Assembly: GCF_000732925.1 (NCBI RefSeq)
Contig: NZ_CP008953.1
Location: 8,735,001-8,799,000 of the forward strand
Reading direction: 5' to 3'
Length of the DNA stretch: 64,000 bases
Origin: Amycolatopsis japonica
GTDB lineage: Bacteria; Actinomycetota; Actinomycetes; Mycobacteriales; Pseudonocardiaceae
The notes under the pieces were generated by a model. It was not told where the DNA came from. It saw only the letters and a program-made list of their open reading frames with translations, and did not search any database. The stretch's first letter is position 1. Each line of letters begins with the position of its first letter. Shown piece by piece: positions 1-8,395 of the stretch. Made by a program: the position numbers and the translations under genes.

Positions 1-2099
1 AGGTCAAGAGCGTCGGCCCGGCGCACTGGCTGGTCATGTGGGGCTTCCTGCTCGGCTCCCTCACGGTGTTCGAGGCGTACGGCGAGGTCTTCGTCCCGAC
101 CTGGGGCTGGCCCATCCTCGACGACTGGTCGCTGTTCCACCTGCTCATGGAGCTGCTCGGCGTCGGCACCATCGTCGGCATCCTGGTGCTGATCGGGATC
201 CGGCAGAAGAACCACCCGCGCCGCGCGGACCGGCAGTCCCGCTTCCAGGGCTCCAACTTCAAATGGGCGTACTTCGTCGAGGCCGTCGTGCTCATCGAGG
301 GCATCGGCATCCTCGGTGTCCGCGCCGCGAAGTCCGCGCTGGGCGTCCACGAGATCCCGATCTGGGCCTCGTTCGTCTCGCATCCGGTCGGCCTGCTGCT
401 GCCGTCGAGCCTGAACCTCGTCACGGTGTTCGCGTTCGTCAAGCTGATGAGCGCCACCATCTGGCTGATCGTCGTGGCACGCACCATGACGATGGGCGTC
501 GCCTGGCACCGGTTCAGCGCCTTCTTCAACATCTACTTCAAGCGCGAGGCCGACGGCGGCGTCGCGCTGGGCGCGCTCAAGCCGATGATGAGCAACGGCA
601 AGGTGCTCGACCTCGAAGAGGCGGACCCGGACGAGGACACCTTCGGCGTCGGCAAGATCGAGGACTTCAGCTGGAAGGGCTGGCTGGACTTCTCCACCTG
701 CACCGAATGCGGCCGTTGCCAGTCGCAGTGCCCCGCGTGGAACACCGGCAAGCCGCTTTCGCCGAAGCTGCTCATCACGCAGCTTCGCGACCACGCCTAC
801 GCGAAGGCGCCGTACCTGCTCGCGGGCGGCAAGCGCGACATGGCCGGCGACGAGGTCGGCTTGTCCGGCGACGACATGTACGCGGGTATCGACGTCCTGG
901 CGATCGCGGAGTCCCAGAAGGCCCTCATCGGTGACGACGGTGGCGTCATCGACCCCGAGGTGCTGTGGTCCTGCACCTCGTGCGGCGCTTGCGTCGAGCA
1001 GTGCCCGGTGGACATCGAGCACGTCGACCACATCGTCGACATGCGCCGCTACCAGGTGATGATCGAGTCCGCGTTCCCCAGCGAGCTCAACGGGATGTTC
1101 AAGAACCTGGAGAACAAGGGCAACCCGTGGGGCCAGAACGCCAAGGACCGGCTCGCCTGGACCGAGGACCTGGACTTCGAGGTGCCGGTGTTCGACGGCG
1201 ACCTCGGCGACACCGAGTACCTCTTCTGGGTCGGTTGTGCCGGCGCGTTCGAGGACCGCGCGAAGAAGACCACGCGGGCCGTCGCGGAGCTGCTGCACAT
1301 CGCGGGCGTCAAGTACACCGTGCTCGGCTCGGAGGAGTCCTGCACCGGTGACCCGGCCCGCCGCGCGGGCAACGAGTTCCTGTTCCAGATGCTGGCGCAG
1401 CAGAACGTCGAGATCCTGAACTCGGTGTTCGAGGGCCGCGAACGCAAGGCGCGCAAGGTGGTCGTCACCTGTGCCCACTGCTTCAACACCCTCGCGAACG
1501 AGTACCCGGAGCTCGGCGGCCAGTTCGACGTCGTGCACCACACGCAGCTGCTCAACCGCCTGGTGCGGGAGAAGCACCTGACCCCGGTGGCCCCGGTCGC
1601 CGAGGACGTCACCTACCACGACCCGTGCTACCTGGGCCGCCACAACAAGGTCTACGACGCTCCCCGTGAGCTCGTCGGCGCTTCGGGCGCCCAGCTGCGC
1701 GAGATGCCGCGGCACGGCGACCGCTCGATGTGCTGTGGCGCCGGCGGCGCGCGGATGTGGATGGAAGAGAAGATCGGCAAGCGGATCAACGTCGAGCGCG
1801 TGGACGAGGCGCTCGGCACCGCGCCGTCGAAGATCGCGACCGGCTGCCCGTTCTGCCGCGTGATGCTCACCGACGGCGTCACCGCGCGCCAGAGCGACGG
1901 GCAGGCGAGCGAGAAGGTCGAGGTCGTCGACGTCGCCCAGCTGCTGCTGACCGCCGTCAAGCGGAAGCCGGAGCCGCAACTGGTCCCGGCGGGAGCGCCC
2001 TCTTTGGACGCGGTCTCGGACGCCGAACTCGACGGAAAGGCCGACACGTCGACCGACGAAACGGCCACCGGAACCCCGCTGCCCGAGGAAGACAAGTAG
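1..2099 (+). CDS. Membrane-anchored (Fe-S)-binding reductase, heterodisulfide-reductase type (5' truncated by window)
   Basis: The reading frame is open back to the window edge (VKSVGPAHWLV precedes the first Met at 36), so the true start lies outside. The visible N-terminal part holds four or five membrane helices resembling a nitrate-reductase-gamma or HdrE-like haem b anchor. Counting from Met36, two 4Fe-4S motifs follow: CTECGRCQSQCP near residue 222 and CTSCGACVEQCP near 313. Two CCG (cysteine-rich) domains come next, including CAHC and CCGAGGARMW with CPFC. This is the architecture of HdrD/GlpC-like electron carriers and of mycobacterial Rv0338c-type iron-sulfur reductases. Likely role: electron transfer between a membrane quinone or menaquinone pool and an unknown soluble partner. 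The acidic, low-complexity C-terminal 40 residues are not part of the family core. Donor and acceptor are unknown. Confidence 0.93.
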   Translation, partial: VKSVGPAHWLVMWGFLLGSLTVFEAYGEVFVPTWGWPILDDWSLFHLLMELLGVGTIVGILVLIGIRQKNHPRRADRQSRFQGSNFKWAYFVEAVVLIEGIGILGVRAAKSALGVHEIPIWASFVSHPVGLLLPSSLNLVTVFAFVKLMSATIWLIVVARTMTMGVAWHRFSAFFNIYFKREADGGVALGALKPMMSNGKVLDLEEADPDEDTFGVGKIEDFSWKGWLDFSTCTECGRCQSQCPAWNTGKPLSPKLLITQLRDHAYAKAPYLLAGGKRDMAGDEVGLSGDDMYAGIDVLAIAESQKALIGDDGGVIDPEVLWSCTSCGACVEQCPVDIEHVDHIVDMRRYQVMIESAFPSELNGMFKNLENKGNPWGQNAKDRLAWTEDLDFEVPVFDGDLGDTEYLFWVGCAGAFEDRAKKTTRAVAELLHIAGVKYTVLGSEESCTGDPARRAGNEFLFQMLAQQNVEILNSVFEGRERKARKVVVTCAHCFNTLANEYPELGGQFDVVHHTQLLNRLVREKHLTPVAPVAEDVTYHDPCYLGRHNKVYDAPRELVGASGAQLREMPRHGDRSMCCGAGGARMWMEEKIGKRINVERVDEALGTAPSKIATGCPFCRVMLTDGVTARQSDGQASEKVEVVDVAQLLLTAVKRKPEPQLVPAGAPSLDAVSDAELDGKADTSTDETATGTPLPEEDK

Positions 2100-2112
2100 A
2101 ACGTCACACCCG

Positions 2113-2162
2113 GAGGGGACATTCTCTCGCACATAATGCGAGAGAATGTTCCCTCTTGTTTT
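2113..2162 (+). terminator. Rho-independent terminator after the Fe-S reductase
   Basis: A 19-bp stem (2113-2131 with 2137-2155) has one wobble pair and a 5-nt loop (CATAA). It is followed by a T-rich run (TTGTTTTA). It lies 14 bp after the stop codon and shows the canonical intrinsic terminator form, which is uncommon in high-GC actinomycetes. Confidence 0.85.
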
Positions 2163-2255
2163 ATCCCCGGTGCGGTTATTTCGTTCCATTACCCGTTCGG
2201 CGGTACACCGTGGCGATAGGCTGCAGCGGATCCGGAAAAAAGGGGCGAGGAATCA

Positions 2256-2768
2256 ATGGGCAACCGTCACGAACTCCGCTCGGTCAGGGAGCATCGGCTC
2301 GCCACACCGGGATCACCGACCGTTCGCCCGACCGCCCGTATCCCGTCGTCCGCGGCACTCGCCAGAGTGGCCCAGGAAGCGACCATCCCCAGCATCCCGG
2401 CCGCGCGGCGGCCGCCGCGACAGGAACGGAAACGCACGCGCGTCCGCCCGTACGTCCGCACGGGCGGACGCACGCAGTCCAAGCGGAACTTCGCGATCGA
2501 AGCGATGATTTCCGTCCGGAACGACGCACCGTGGACAGCCCCGGGATTCAGTGTCGAATTCCATTCCGTGAGATCACTCTGCCGTCGTCCGACTTCGGTC
2601 GCCGAAGTGGCCGCGTCCTTATGTGTTCCACTCGGCGTTGCAAAGGTCCTTTTGGGTGACATGGCCGAACTCGGTTTGGTCACCGTTCATGAAACGCAGG
2701 CTGAATTCGACGGTCATCCGGCACTCGCCTTGATGGAACGCGTCCTGCAGGGATTGCGTCGCCTGTGA
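2256..2768 (+). CDS. Orphan DUF742 (CvnC-like) protein
   Basis: The 170-aa protein carries the DUF742 signature VRPYVRTGGRT at residues 63-73 and a winged-helix-like C-terminal half (SVAEVAASLCVPLGVAKVLLGDMAELGLVTVHE). DUF742 proteins normally sit in conservons: a sensor kinase, a roadblock protein, DUF742 and a small GTPase (CvnA-D). None of those partners is next to this gene; its neighbours are the Fe-S reductase and a CDF transporter. The first 60 residues are unusually rich in Arg and Pro. The role is probably accessory to a GTPase signalling complex at the membrane, but without partners this is only a family-level assignment. Confidence 0.8.
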   Translation: MGNRHELRSVREHRLATPGSPTVRPTARIPSSAALARVAQEATIPSIPAARRPPRQERKRTRVRPYVRTGGRTQSKRNFAIEAMISVRNDAPWTAPGFSVEFHSVRSLCRRPTSVAEVAASLCVPLGVAKVLLGDMAELGLVTVHETQAEFDGHPALALMERVLQGLRRL

Positions 2769-2798
2769 GATCGGCGCACCCGCACTACGCTACGCGAG

Positions 2799-3794
2799 GT
2801 GAGTGAAGAATCCGGTGACGAAAGCACGCTGACCGTGGTGCTGGCGGGTGGGGTCAACCTCGCCATCGCCGTGCTGAAGCTGATCGCCGGGATCATCACC
2901 GGCTCCGGCGCGATGCTGTCGGAGGCCGCGCACTCGGTGGCCGACACGATCACCGAGGTGCTCCTGCTGACCGCGCTGAAACGGTCGGACCGCCCCGCCG
3001 ACCGAGTCCATCCCTTCGGCTACGGCAAGGAGCGGTACTTCTGGTCGCTGCTCGCCGCGGTGTCGATCTTCGCCTCCGGCGCGATGTTCGCGCTCTACGA
3101 AGGCTTTTCGACGGTCTTCGGCGAGGCGACCGAGCAGACCGATCCGATCGTCGGCTACATCGTCCTCGCGATCGCGTTCGCCCTCGAATCCGTCTCCTGG
3201 TTCCAGGCCGTGCGGCAGGTGCGCCGCGACGCCGCCGACTCCGGCCAGAAGGTCTCGGTCTACCTGAGGATGATCGACGACCCGGCGCCGAAGACAGTCC
3301 TGTTCGAAGACTCGGCCGCGCTGATCGGCCTGCTGCTCGCGTTCGCCGGGATCGGGCTGCACCAGCTCACCGGCTCGCACGTCTGGGACGGCGCGGCGTC
3401 GATCGCGATCGGCGTCCTGCTGGCGCTGGTCGCCTACGTACTCGGGCGGACCAACCGCGGCCTGCTGATCGGCAGGCAGGCGGATCCCCGGCTGGTGCGC
3501 GGGGTGCGGGAGCACCTGAGGAACGCGCCGGAGATCGAGGCCGTCGTCGACCTGCAGACCATGCTCATGGGCACCGATCAGGTGCTCGTCTGCGCCCGCG
3601 TCGACTTCGACGATTCACTCGGCGCGGCGGACGTCGAACGCGCCTGCGTCCGGATGGCGACCGAGCTGACCGAGTCCTTCGGCGACGTCACCGAGGTGTT
3701 CATCGAACCGGTCCCGCGCACGGACGCCGAACTGCGCGCGGCCGTGCTGGCCCGCTACGGCGACATCGCCGAACGGTGGGACAAGGGTCAGTAG
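2799..3794 (+). CDS. Cation diffusion facilitator family transporter
   Basis: The 331-aa GTG-start protein has six membrane helices and a cytosolic C-terminal dimerisation domain. Helix 2 carries the metal-site motif HSVAD (in SEAAHSVADTITE). A conserved HPFGYGKERYFW loop follows, and helix 5 has FEDSAALIG, the form seen in the SLC30A9/ZnT9-like branch. Known members exchange Zn2+, Fe2+, Mn2+ or similar divalent cations for protons, but the metal cannot be read from sequence. Its last 7 bases overlap the 3' end of the convergent CAP-protein gene. No metal-responsive regulator is adjacent. Confidence 0.9.
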   Translation: MSEESGDESTLTVVLAGGVNLAIAVLKLIAGIITGSGAMLSEAAHSVADTITEVLLLTALKRSDRPADRVHPFGYGKERYFWSLLAAVSIFASGAMFALYEGFSTVFGEATEQTDPIVGYIVLAIAFALESVSWFQAVRQVRRDAADSGQKVSVYLRMIDDPAPKTVLFEDSAALIGLLLAFAGIGLHQLTGSHVWDGAASIAIGVLLALVAYVLGRTNRGLLIGRQADPRLVRGVREHLRNAPEIEAVVDLQTMLMGTDQVLVCARVDFDDSLGAADVERACVRMATELTESFGDVTEVFIEPVPRTDAELRAAVLARYGDIAERWDKGQ

Positions 3795-4561
3795 CCGAAG
3801 TTCTGCGTCCAGTACATGCCCTTGGTGTTGACGCCGACGCCGATCTTCTTCAGCTTGCAGTTCAGGATGTTCGCGCGGTGGCCCTCGGAGTTCATCCAGG
3901 CGTCCATCACCTTGGCGGCGTTCGACTGGCCCTTGGCGATGTTCTCGGCGCCGGGCTTGTCGTAGCCGGCGGCCCGGATGCGCTGGTCGAACGTGACGCC
4001 TTCCGGCGTGGTGTGCGAGAAGTAGTTCCGCGCGGACATGTCGTCGCTGTGGCCCTGCGCGGCGGCGGCGAGATGCGACTCGTTGCTCACCGGGGAGCAG
4101 CCCGCGTCGGCGCGCTCGGCGTTGACGAGGTCGATGACCTGCCCGGCGAGCGAGCTGTCCTGCGAGCGGGGCGGCTCCGGAGCCTTGCTCGAAGGGGGCT
4201 TGGCGGCCTCGGAAGACTTCGCGGGCGGCTCGGCCGCGGCGGAGGACGAGCTGGGCGGGGCGGTGGACGACGTGGGAGCCGCCGAGGACGACGTCGGAGC
4301 GGCCGAGCCGGGCCCGGAACCCTCCGGCGCCGGAGAGGACGTCTGGCCGAAGTAGGCGGGCGGCTTCGCGAGGGCGTCGCCGGGTCTGCCCTTGGTGTCG
4401 GGGACGCTGAGTGAGAGATTGCTCAGCGCGGTGCCCTGGAACCGATCGGTCACCATCAGGTAGCTCGCGCTGGCGATCACCCCGCCCAGCAGGACACTGA
4501 GCGTGACAAGCAGTAACCGGCTTCGTGTTCTATTGGGGGACACGGGGCCGAAAACTATCAC
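3788..4561 (-). CDS. Secreted CAP/SCP-like (PR-1) domain protein
   Basis: The 257-aa protein has an N-terminal membrane anchor or signal helix (RLLLVTLSVLLGGVIASASYL). A long Ser/Pro/Ala-rich linker spans roughly residues 60-125, followed by a CAP domain. CAP hallmarks are NAERADAGC, YFSHTTPEG, GENIAKG and WMNSEGHRANIL. The conserved His and Glu residues of the CAP cavity are present in SHT, GENI and EGHR. Bacterial CAP proteins act outside the membrane; their biochemical function is mostly unproven. The GTG start used here has no clear ribosome-binding site, and an alternative GTG lies 18 nt downstream. It overlaps the convergent CDF gene by 7 nt. Confidence 0.88.
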   Translation of the reverse strand: MIVFGPVSPNRTRSRLLLVTLSVLLGGVIASASYLMVTDRFQGTALSNLSLSVPDTKGRPGDALAKPPAYFGQTSSPAPEGSGPGSAAPTSSSAAPTSSTAPPSSSSAAAEPPAKSSEAAKPPSSKAPEPPRSQDSSLAGQVIDLVNAERADAGCSPVSNESHLAAAAQGHSDDMSARNYFSHTTPEGVTFDQRIRAAGYDKPGAENIAKGQSNAAKVMDAWMNSEGHRANILNCKLKKIGVGVNTKGMYWTQNFGY

Positions 4562-4601
4562 GAACTGGTTACGGCAATACCCCCGAAAGTAGTAATACCG
4601 G

Positions 4602-5060
4602 TCAGCGGCTGAGGCGACCCGTGGAGTCGTGCGTGATCGCCGCCGCGTCGGCGAGGAACCGGATCACGGTCTCCAGCTCATCGTCCGTGTAGTTCTCGCA
4701 GGCCTCGCGGACCGACTTCACCAGGTGATCCCACAGCGGCGCGACGGTGTTCATCCTCGCCGCGTCGATCTCGATGAGAACCTTCCGCCGGTCTTCGGGA
4801 TGCGGCTTCCGGGCGACGATCCCCTTGCCTTCGAGCCTGTCGATGAGCGCGGTGATCGACGCCGGCGCGAGCCCCGAGAGCTGCGAAAGAGCCTTCGGCG
4901 TCTGCGGCCCGAAGCGGGCGAGGTAGTCGGTCACCTTGCTTTCGACGGCCGAAAGGCCGCTCAGCTCGGCGATGGCCGTGTGGAACATGACCGTCTCCGT
5001 CGACAGCGCGCGCGACCCGTTGAGGATCCGCTCGACCAGTTCCGCTCGCTCGCTTGACAC
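4602..5060 (-). CDS. MarR-family transcriptional regulator
   Basis: The 152-aa protein starts at GTG 5060 (VSSERAELVERIL). It has the MarR winged helix: ALSQLSGLAPASITALIDRLEGKGIVARKPHPEDRRKVLIEI. The DRR wing motif is conserved. It is divergently transcribed from a flavin monooxygenase, with about 70 bp between starts. That arrangement is typical of a repressor controlling a neighbouring drug- or phenolic-modifying enzyme. The frame stays open upstream into the monooxygenase promoter; the 5060 start was chosen because it begins at the conserved N-terminal helix. Confidence 0.88.
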   Translation of the reverse strand: MSSERAELVERILNGSRALSTETVMFHTAIAELSGLSAVESKVTDYLARFGPQTPKALSQLSGLAPASITALIDRLEGKGIVARKPHPEDRRKVLIEIDAARMNTVAPLWDHLVKSVREACENYTDDELETVIRFLADAAAITHDSTGRLSR

Positions 5061-5082
5061 ATCGGTCAGCCTAGCGGAGTCT

Positions 5083-5111
5083 TTAGTTCGATAGAACGAA
5101 TTAGTTTCTAA
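5083..5111. promoter_or_regulatory. Candidate MarR operator in the divergent promoter
   Basis: The AT-rich segment TTAGTTCGATAGAACGAATT contains TTCG-N6-CGAA (5087-5100), followed by a second imperfect repeat TTAGTTTCTAA (5101-5111). It lies midway between the divergent marR and monooxygenase starts, where a MarR dimer would be expected to bind. This is inferred from position and symmetry only. Confidence 0.5.
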
Positions 5112-5133
5112 GAGATTCGATGGGGTGAACGAC

Positions 5134-6318
5134 ATGGCGAAGGTACTGATCGCCGGCGGGGGTATCGCGGGCACGATCACGGCGATCGCACTGCACGAGA
5201 CGGGCCACGAGCCGGTGATCCACGAGGCGTACGACCGGACCGCGGAAGGGGTCGGCGCGTTCCTGACCCTGGCGGTGAACGGCCTCGACGCGCTGGCCCC
5301 ACTGGGACTGAAAAGCCTGGTCAAGGGCTTGGGATTCGATACACCGCGGATCAAGATGCACCTCGGCGACGGACGCGAGCTGGCGGATTTCGCCCTCGGC
5401 GGGCAGCTCGACGACGGCACCGTGAGCCAGACGGTGCTGCGCTCCGAGCTCTACATCGGCCTACGCGACGAAGCCGTCAGACGCGGCATCGAGATCCGCT
5501 ACGGCAAACGTTTGGCCGACGCGCGCGAAACCCGCGACGGCGTCCTCGCGACCTTTGAAGACGGCTCGTCGGCCGAAGGCGACCTGCTGATCGGCGCGGA
5601 CGGGCTCCGCTCGCGCGTGCGGACGATCATCGACCCGAAGGCGCCGTCACCGCGTTACGTGCCGCTGCTGAACACCGGCGGACTGGCCGAAGGCCTGCGG
5701 CTGGACGACGAACCCGGCGTCATGCACATGACGTTCGGCAAGCGGCTGTTCTTCGCCCACGTCGTCCACCCGGACGGGGGTGTCTGGTGGTTCGCGAACG
5801 TCCCCCGGAAGCGTGAGCCGTCGCCGGCCGACCTCACCGTGACGACCACCTGGCGCGAGGACCTGATCCGGGGGCTGGCGGTGGACCGCACCCCGGCCGT
5901 CGAGATCGTGCGCGCGACGCGCGAGATCTACCGGCCGTGGGCGACCTACGACTTCCCGAGCGTGCCGACCTGGCGGACGGACCGGATGGTCATCATCGGC
6001 GACGCCGCGCACGCGACCTCACCCGCGGCCGGGCAGGGCGCCGCGATGGCCATCGAGGACGCCGTCACGCTGGCGCGATGCCTGCGTGACGTGCCCTCGA
6101 TCCCGAAGGCGCTCGCCGTTTACGAAGGCCTGCGGCGCGAGCGCGTCGAAGCCGTCGTCGAGCGCGGCAAGCGCAACGGCGACGACAAGGCGGTCGGGCC
6201 CGTCGGGCGGGTGATCCGGGACTTCTTCCTCACGCGGGCGTTCAAGAACCCACCGGCGGAGGATCCGAACGCCTTCATGTGGCGGCACCGGATCGACTGG
6301 GAAGCCCCAGTGGGCTGA
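5134..6318 (+). CDS. FAD-dependent monooxygenase (PHBH/TetX-like group A)
   Basis: The protein is 394 aa from ATG 5134, which is preceded by GGGGTG; a GTG nine bases upstream is possible. It shows the three FAD motifs of this class: AGGGIAG at residues 7-13, GADGLRSRVR near 153, and IIGDAAHATSPAAGQG near 287. These enzymes use NAD(P)H and O2 to hydroxylate aromatic or polyketide substrates, including antibiotics such as tetracycline and rifampicin. The substrate is not identifiable here. The adjacent divergent MarR gene suggests induction by a small hydrophobic compound. Confidence 0.9.
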   Translation: MAKVLIAGGGIAGTITAIALHETGHEPVIHEAYDRTAEGVGAFLTLAVNGLDALAPLGLKSLVKGLGFDTPRIKMHLGDGRELADFALGGQLDDGTVSQTVLRSELYIGLRDEAVRRGIEIRYGKRLADARETRDGVLATFEDGSSAEGDLLIGADGLRSRVRTIIDPKAPSPRYVPLLNTGGLAEGLRLDDEPGVMHMTFGKRLFFAHVVHPDGGVWWFANVPRKREPSPADLTVTTTWREDLIRGLAVDRTPAVEIVRATREIYRPWATYDFPSVPTWRTDRMVIIGDAAHATSPAAGQGAAMAIEDAVTLARCLRDVPSIPKALAVYEGLRRERVEAVVERGKRNGDDKAVGPVGRVIRDFFLTRAFKNPPAEDPNAFMWRHRIDWEAPVG

Positions 6319-6322
6319 CGCG

Positions 6323-6904
6323 CTACCTCCAGGTGTCGACGCGGTGGAAGTTCTTGTACGCGCGGCTCGGGGTCGGGCCCCGCTGCCCCTGGTATCGCGA
6401 ACCGGCCTCGTTCGAGCCGTACGGGAACTCCGCCGCGCTGGACAGGCGGAAGATGCAGAGCTGGCCGATCTTCATACCCGGCCAGAGCGTGATCGGCAGG
6501 TTCGCCACGTTCGACAGCTCGAGGGTGATGTGGCCGGAGAAGCCGGGGTCGATGAAGCCCGCGGTGGAGTGCGTCAGCAGGCCGAGGCGGCCGAGGGAGG
6601 ACTTGCCCTCCAGGCGGCCGGCGAGGTCGTCGGCGAGCGTGACGGTCTCGTAGGTGGAGCCGAGGACGAACTCGCCGGGGTGGAGGACGAAGGGGTCTTC
6701 GCCCTCCTTCTCGACCAGCGAAGTCAGCTCGTCCTGCTGCAGCTGCGGGTCGATATGCGTGTACTTGCTGTTGTCGAACACGCGGAAGAAGCGGTCGAGT
6801 CGCACGTCGATGCTCGACGGCTGGACCATCGTCGGGTCGAACGGGTCGACGCCGAGACGGCCGGCGTCGAGCTCTTTACGGAGGTCACGGTCGCTGAGGA
6901 GCAC
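6323..6904 (-). CDS. dcd: dCTP deaminase (possibly bifunctional with dUTPase)
   Basis: The 193-aa protein begins MLLSDRDLRKEL and contains QPSSIDVRLD, EGKSSLGRLGL (near 100-110) and STAGFIDPGFSGHITLE (near 113-129) with the catalytic Glu of the family. It deaminates dCTP in pyrimidine deoxynucleotide supply. The mycobacterial relative also hydrolyses the product to dUMP, and this sequence is close to that group, so bifunctionality is plausible but unproven. The full-length trimer-forming fold is present. It is convergent with the monooxygenase (4 bp gap) and downstream of the MpaB gene on the same strand. Confidence 0.96.
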   Translation of the reverse strand: MLLSDRDLRKELDAGRLGVDPFDPTMVQPSSIDVRLDRFFRVFDNSKYTHIDPQLQQDELTSLVEKEGEDPFVLHPGEFVLGSTYETVTLADDLAGRLEGKSSLGRLGLLTHSTAGFIDPGFSGHITLELSNVANLPITLWPGMKIGQLCIFRLSSAAEFPYGSNEAGSRYQGQRGPTPSRAYKNFHRVDTWR

Positions 6905-6917
6905 GCGATCAGCGTAG

Positions 6918-8120
6918 TCAAGCGGCCTTCATGTGCCTGCCGTAGGTCGGGTCGAGCCCGAACACCTTGGTCACCTGCCGTAGATAGTGGCGACGGCCGG
7001 CCGCCCCGATCAGCTCCTGGAGCGCCGTCGCGCCGGGCACCACCCGCCGCACCGTCTCGGCGGCGAAGTTGACCCCGGCCGCCGCGACCACGGCCGCCTG
7101 GGCGATCGGATCGTCGGGCAGTTCGAGGAAGTCGGCGTTGGTCTTGCCGAGCAGGAGCCTGCTGATCGCCCCGTGCCCCGCGACCGACACGTGCGCGAGG
7201 ACCTTGCCGAGCGCGCCGCGGCCGTCGCCGATCCCGGCGTGGGCCTTCATGAGCGCCGCGGCGAGCCGTTTGGAATCGTCGTCGGGAATGAACTCGGTGG
7301 TCGCGAGCAGCCACAGCAGCCGCCAGGCGTCGTCCTCGCCGGCGGGCAGGAGTTCCTCGTCGACGCCCATCAGCCAGCCGACATAGCGCCAAAGATGCAG
7401 GATGTCGGCGCGCTCGCGGGCGCTGTAGCGGAGCCCGAGCAGTTGCGTGCCGAAGACGTAGACGAGGGAGAAGAGCAGGAGCGTGCCCGCGGTCTGGACC
7501 TGGTTGACCGGCCTGTCCCAAGCCGCGTAATCCCAGTCCTTACGGCGATTCATGGCCGCGCGGACGTGGGCGTGCACGATCCGCACCCGCAACGCGGACT
7601 CGTACCCGCGCCCGCCGGGCACCAGCGCGCCCGGTGTCGTCACGTGGATCCACCACGTCGCCGTCTCGACGAGACGTCGTGCCGCCTTGTACTCGATCTC
7701 GCCGGTGCCGACGAGCGACTTCGTAGCGCGCGAAGCGAGATAGCCGCCCATCAACGAGACGTCGCCAAGAGGGAAGAGCCCGAGCAACCCGGCACGCGTG
7801 ATCGCCCGCGCTCCGCGGTCAAGGCGGTCCCGGTCGACCCAGTACGGCGTCGCCTCGACGTCGCGAAAGAAGGCTTCGAGCGCTTCTGGCGGACTCTCGA
7901 CGCTGTCGATGCCTTGCCGCAGCGCCCGTTCGAACTCGGGCTGACTCTTGCGCAGCAGCGGCACCAGCACGTCGGCCGCCGGATCCTCCCGCTGCGCGAA
8001 CTGCCGCAGCCGCGCCACCTGGCGCTCGTCACCCCTGATGTCGCCCTCGATGAACAGCCTCGACGCGACCCGGAACCCGCCTTGACGGAACAGTTCGGGG
8101 TCAGGCAGCCGCTCGCCCAT
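6918..8120 (-). CDS. MpaB/latex-clearing-type oxygenase (DUF2236)
   Basis: The 400-aa protein starts at ATG 8120, which has an excellent GGAGGTG site 6 nt upstream; a TTG 27 nt further out is less likely. It contains the ER-bound oxygenase MpaB/rubber oxygenase core. The segment RIVHAHVRAAM near residues 180-190 supplies the His and Arg expected around the b-type haem. RATKSLVGTG near 131-140 matches the conserved distal region. Family members include Lcp rubber oxygenase and fungal MpaB, which cleave isoprenoid double bonds. The substrate here is unknown. A perfect palindrome lies just upstream of the start. Confidence 0.85.
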   Translation of the reverse strand: MGERLPDPELFRQGGFRVASRLFIEGDIRGDERQVARLRQFAQREDPAADVLVPLLRKSQPEFERALRQGIDSVESPPEALEAFFRDVEATPYWVDRDRLDRGARAITRAGLLGLFPLGDVSLMGGYLASRATKSLVGTGEIEYKAARRLVETATWWIHVTTPGALVPGGRGYESALRVRIVHAHVRAAMNRRKDWDYAAWDRPVNQVQTAGTLLLFSLVYVFGTQLLGLRYSARERADILHLWRYVGWLMGVDEELLPAGEDDAWRLLWLLATTEFIPDDDSKRLAAALMKAHAGIGDGRGALGKVLAHVSVAGHGAISRLLLGKTNADFLELPDDPIAQAAVVAAAGVNFAAETVRRVVPGATALQELIGAAGRRHYLRQVTKVFGLDPTYGRHMKAA

Positions 8121-8139
8121 CCGGATCACCTCCGAGGTA

Positions 8140-8155
8140 GACAACAAGTGTTGTC
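8140..8155. promoter_or_regulatory. Palindromic operator upstream of the MpaB gene
   Basis: A perfect inverted repeat, GACAACA-AG-TGTTGTC, is centred about 28 bp upstream of the mpaB start codon. Its size and symmetry suit a TetR- or MarR-type dimer. No regulator gene is adjacent, so any repressor would act from elsewhere. Confidence 0.55.
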
Positions 8156-8230
8156 ACTTCTGGCGACGACGTCAAGATGGGCGGGGTCTTGGCAAGGAGA
8201 GATCCGGGCCATGTATGCTGGCCGAGCACT

Positions 8231-8301
8231 GCGGATGTAGTTCAATGGTAGAACATCAGCTTCCCAAGCTGAATACGCGGGTTCGATTCCCGTCATCCGC
8301 T
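8231..8301 (+). tRNA. tRNA-Gly (CCC)
   Basis: The cloverleaf is complete: acceptor stem GCGGATG (8231-8237) pairs with CATCCGC (8294-8300). The anticodon stem CAGC/GCTG encloses loop TTCCCAA, giving anticodon CCC. The T-loop is GTTCGATTC. The CCA end is not encoded. The 3' 41 bases (8261-8301) are duplicated twice downstream, marking this gene as the integration target of the adjacent element remnants. Confidence 0.96.
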
Positions 8302-8354
8302 CAGCTGCGAAAGCCCCAGGTCAGTGGATGTCCACTTAGGACCTGGGGCTTTCG
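8261..8354 (+). repeat. att-like direct repeat copy 1 (tRNA-Gly 3' end plus hairpin)
   Basis: The repeat comprises the 41-nt tRNA 3' half starting TTCCCAAGCTGAATACGCGG, followed by the terminator hairpin. Copies 2 and 3 match it almost exactly. It corresponds to the left attachment site, within the functional tRNA gene. Confidence 0.85.
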
Positions 8355-8360
8355 TTTTGT
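8308..8360 (+). terminator. tRNA-Gly terminator hairpin
   Basis: A 15-bp stem (CGAAAGCCCCAGGTC with its complement ending at 8354) encloses a nested inverted repeat AGTGGA/TCCACT, and is followed by TTTTGT. The same hairpin recurs with the other two att copies. Confidence 0.8.
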
Positions 8361-8395
8361 CCGGCCGATCTTCCGGCTGGGCCATTAACGGGCCA

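Noticed and set aside
4602..5420. Extended 272-codon start for the MarR gene
   Set aside because: The extra N-terminal part is antisense to the monooxygenase and has no MarR homology; GTG 5060 begins at the conserved helix.
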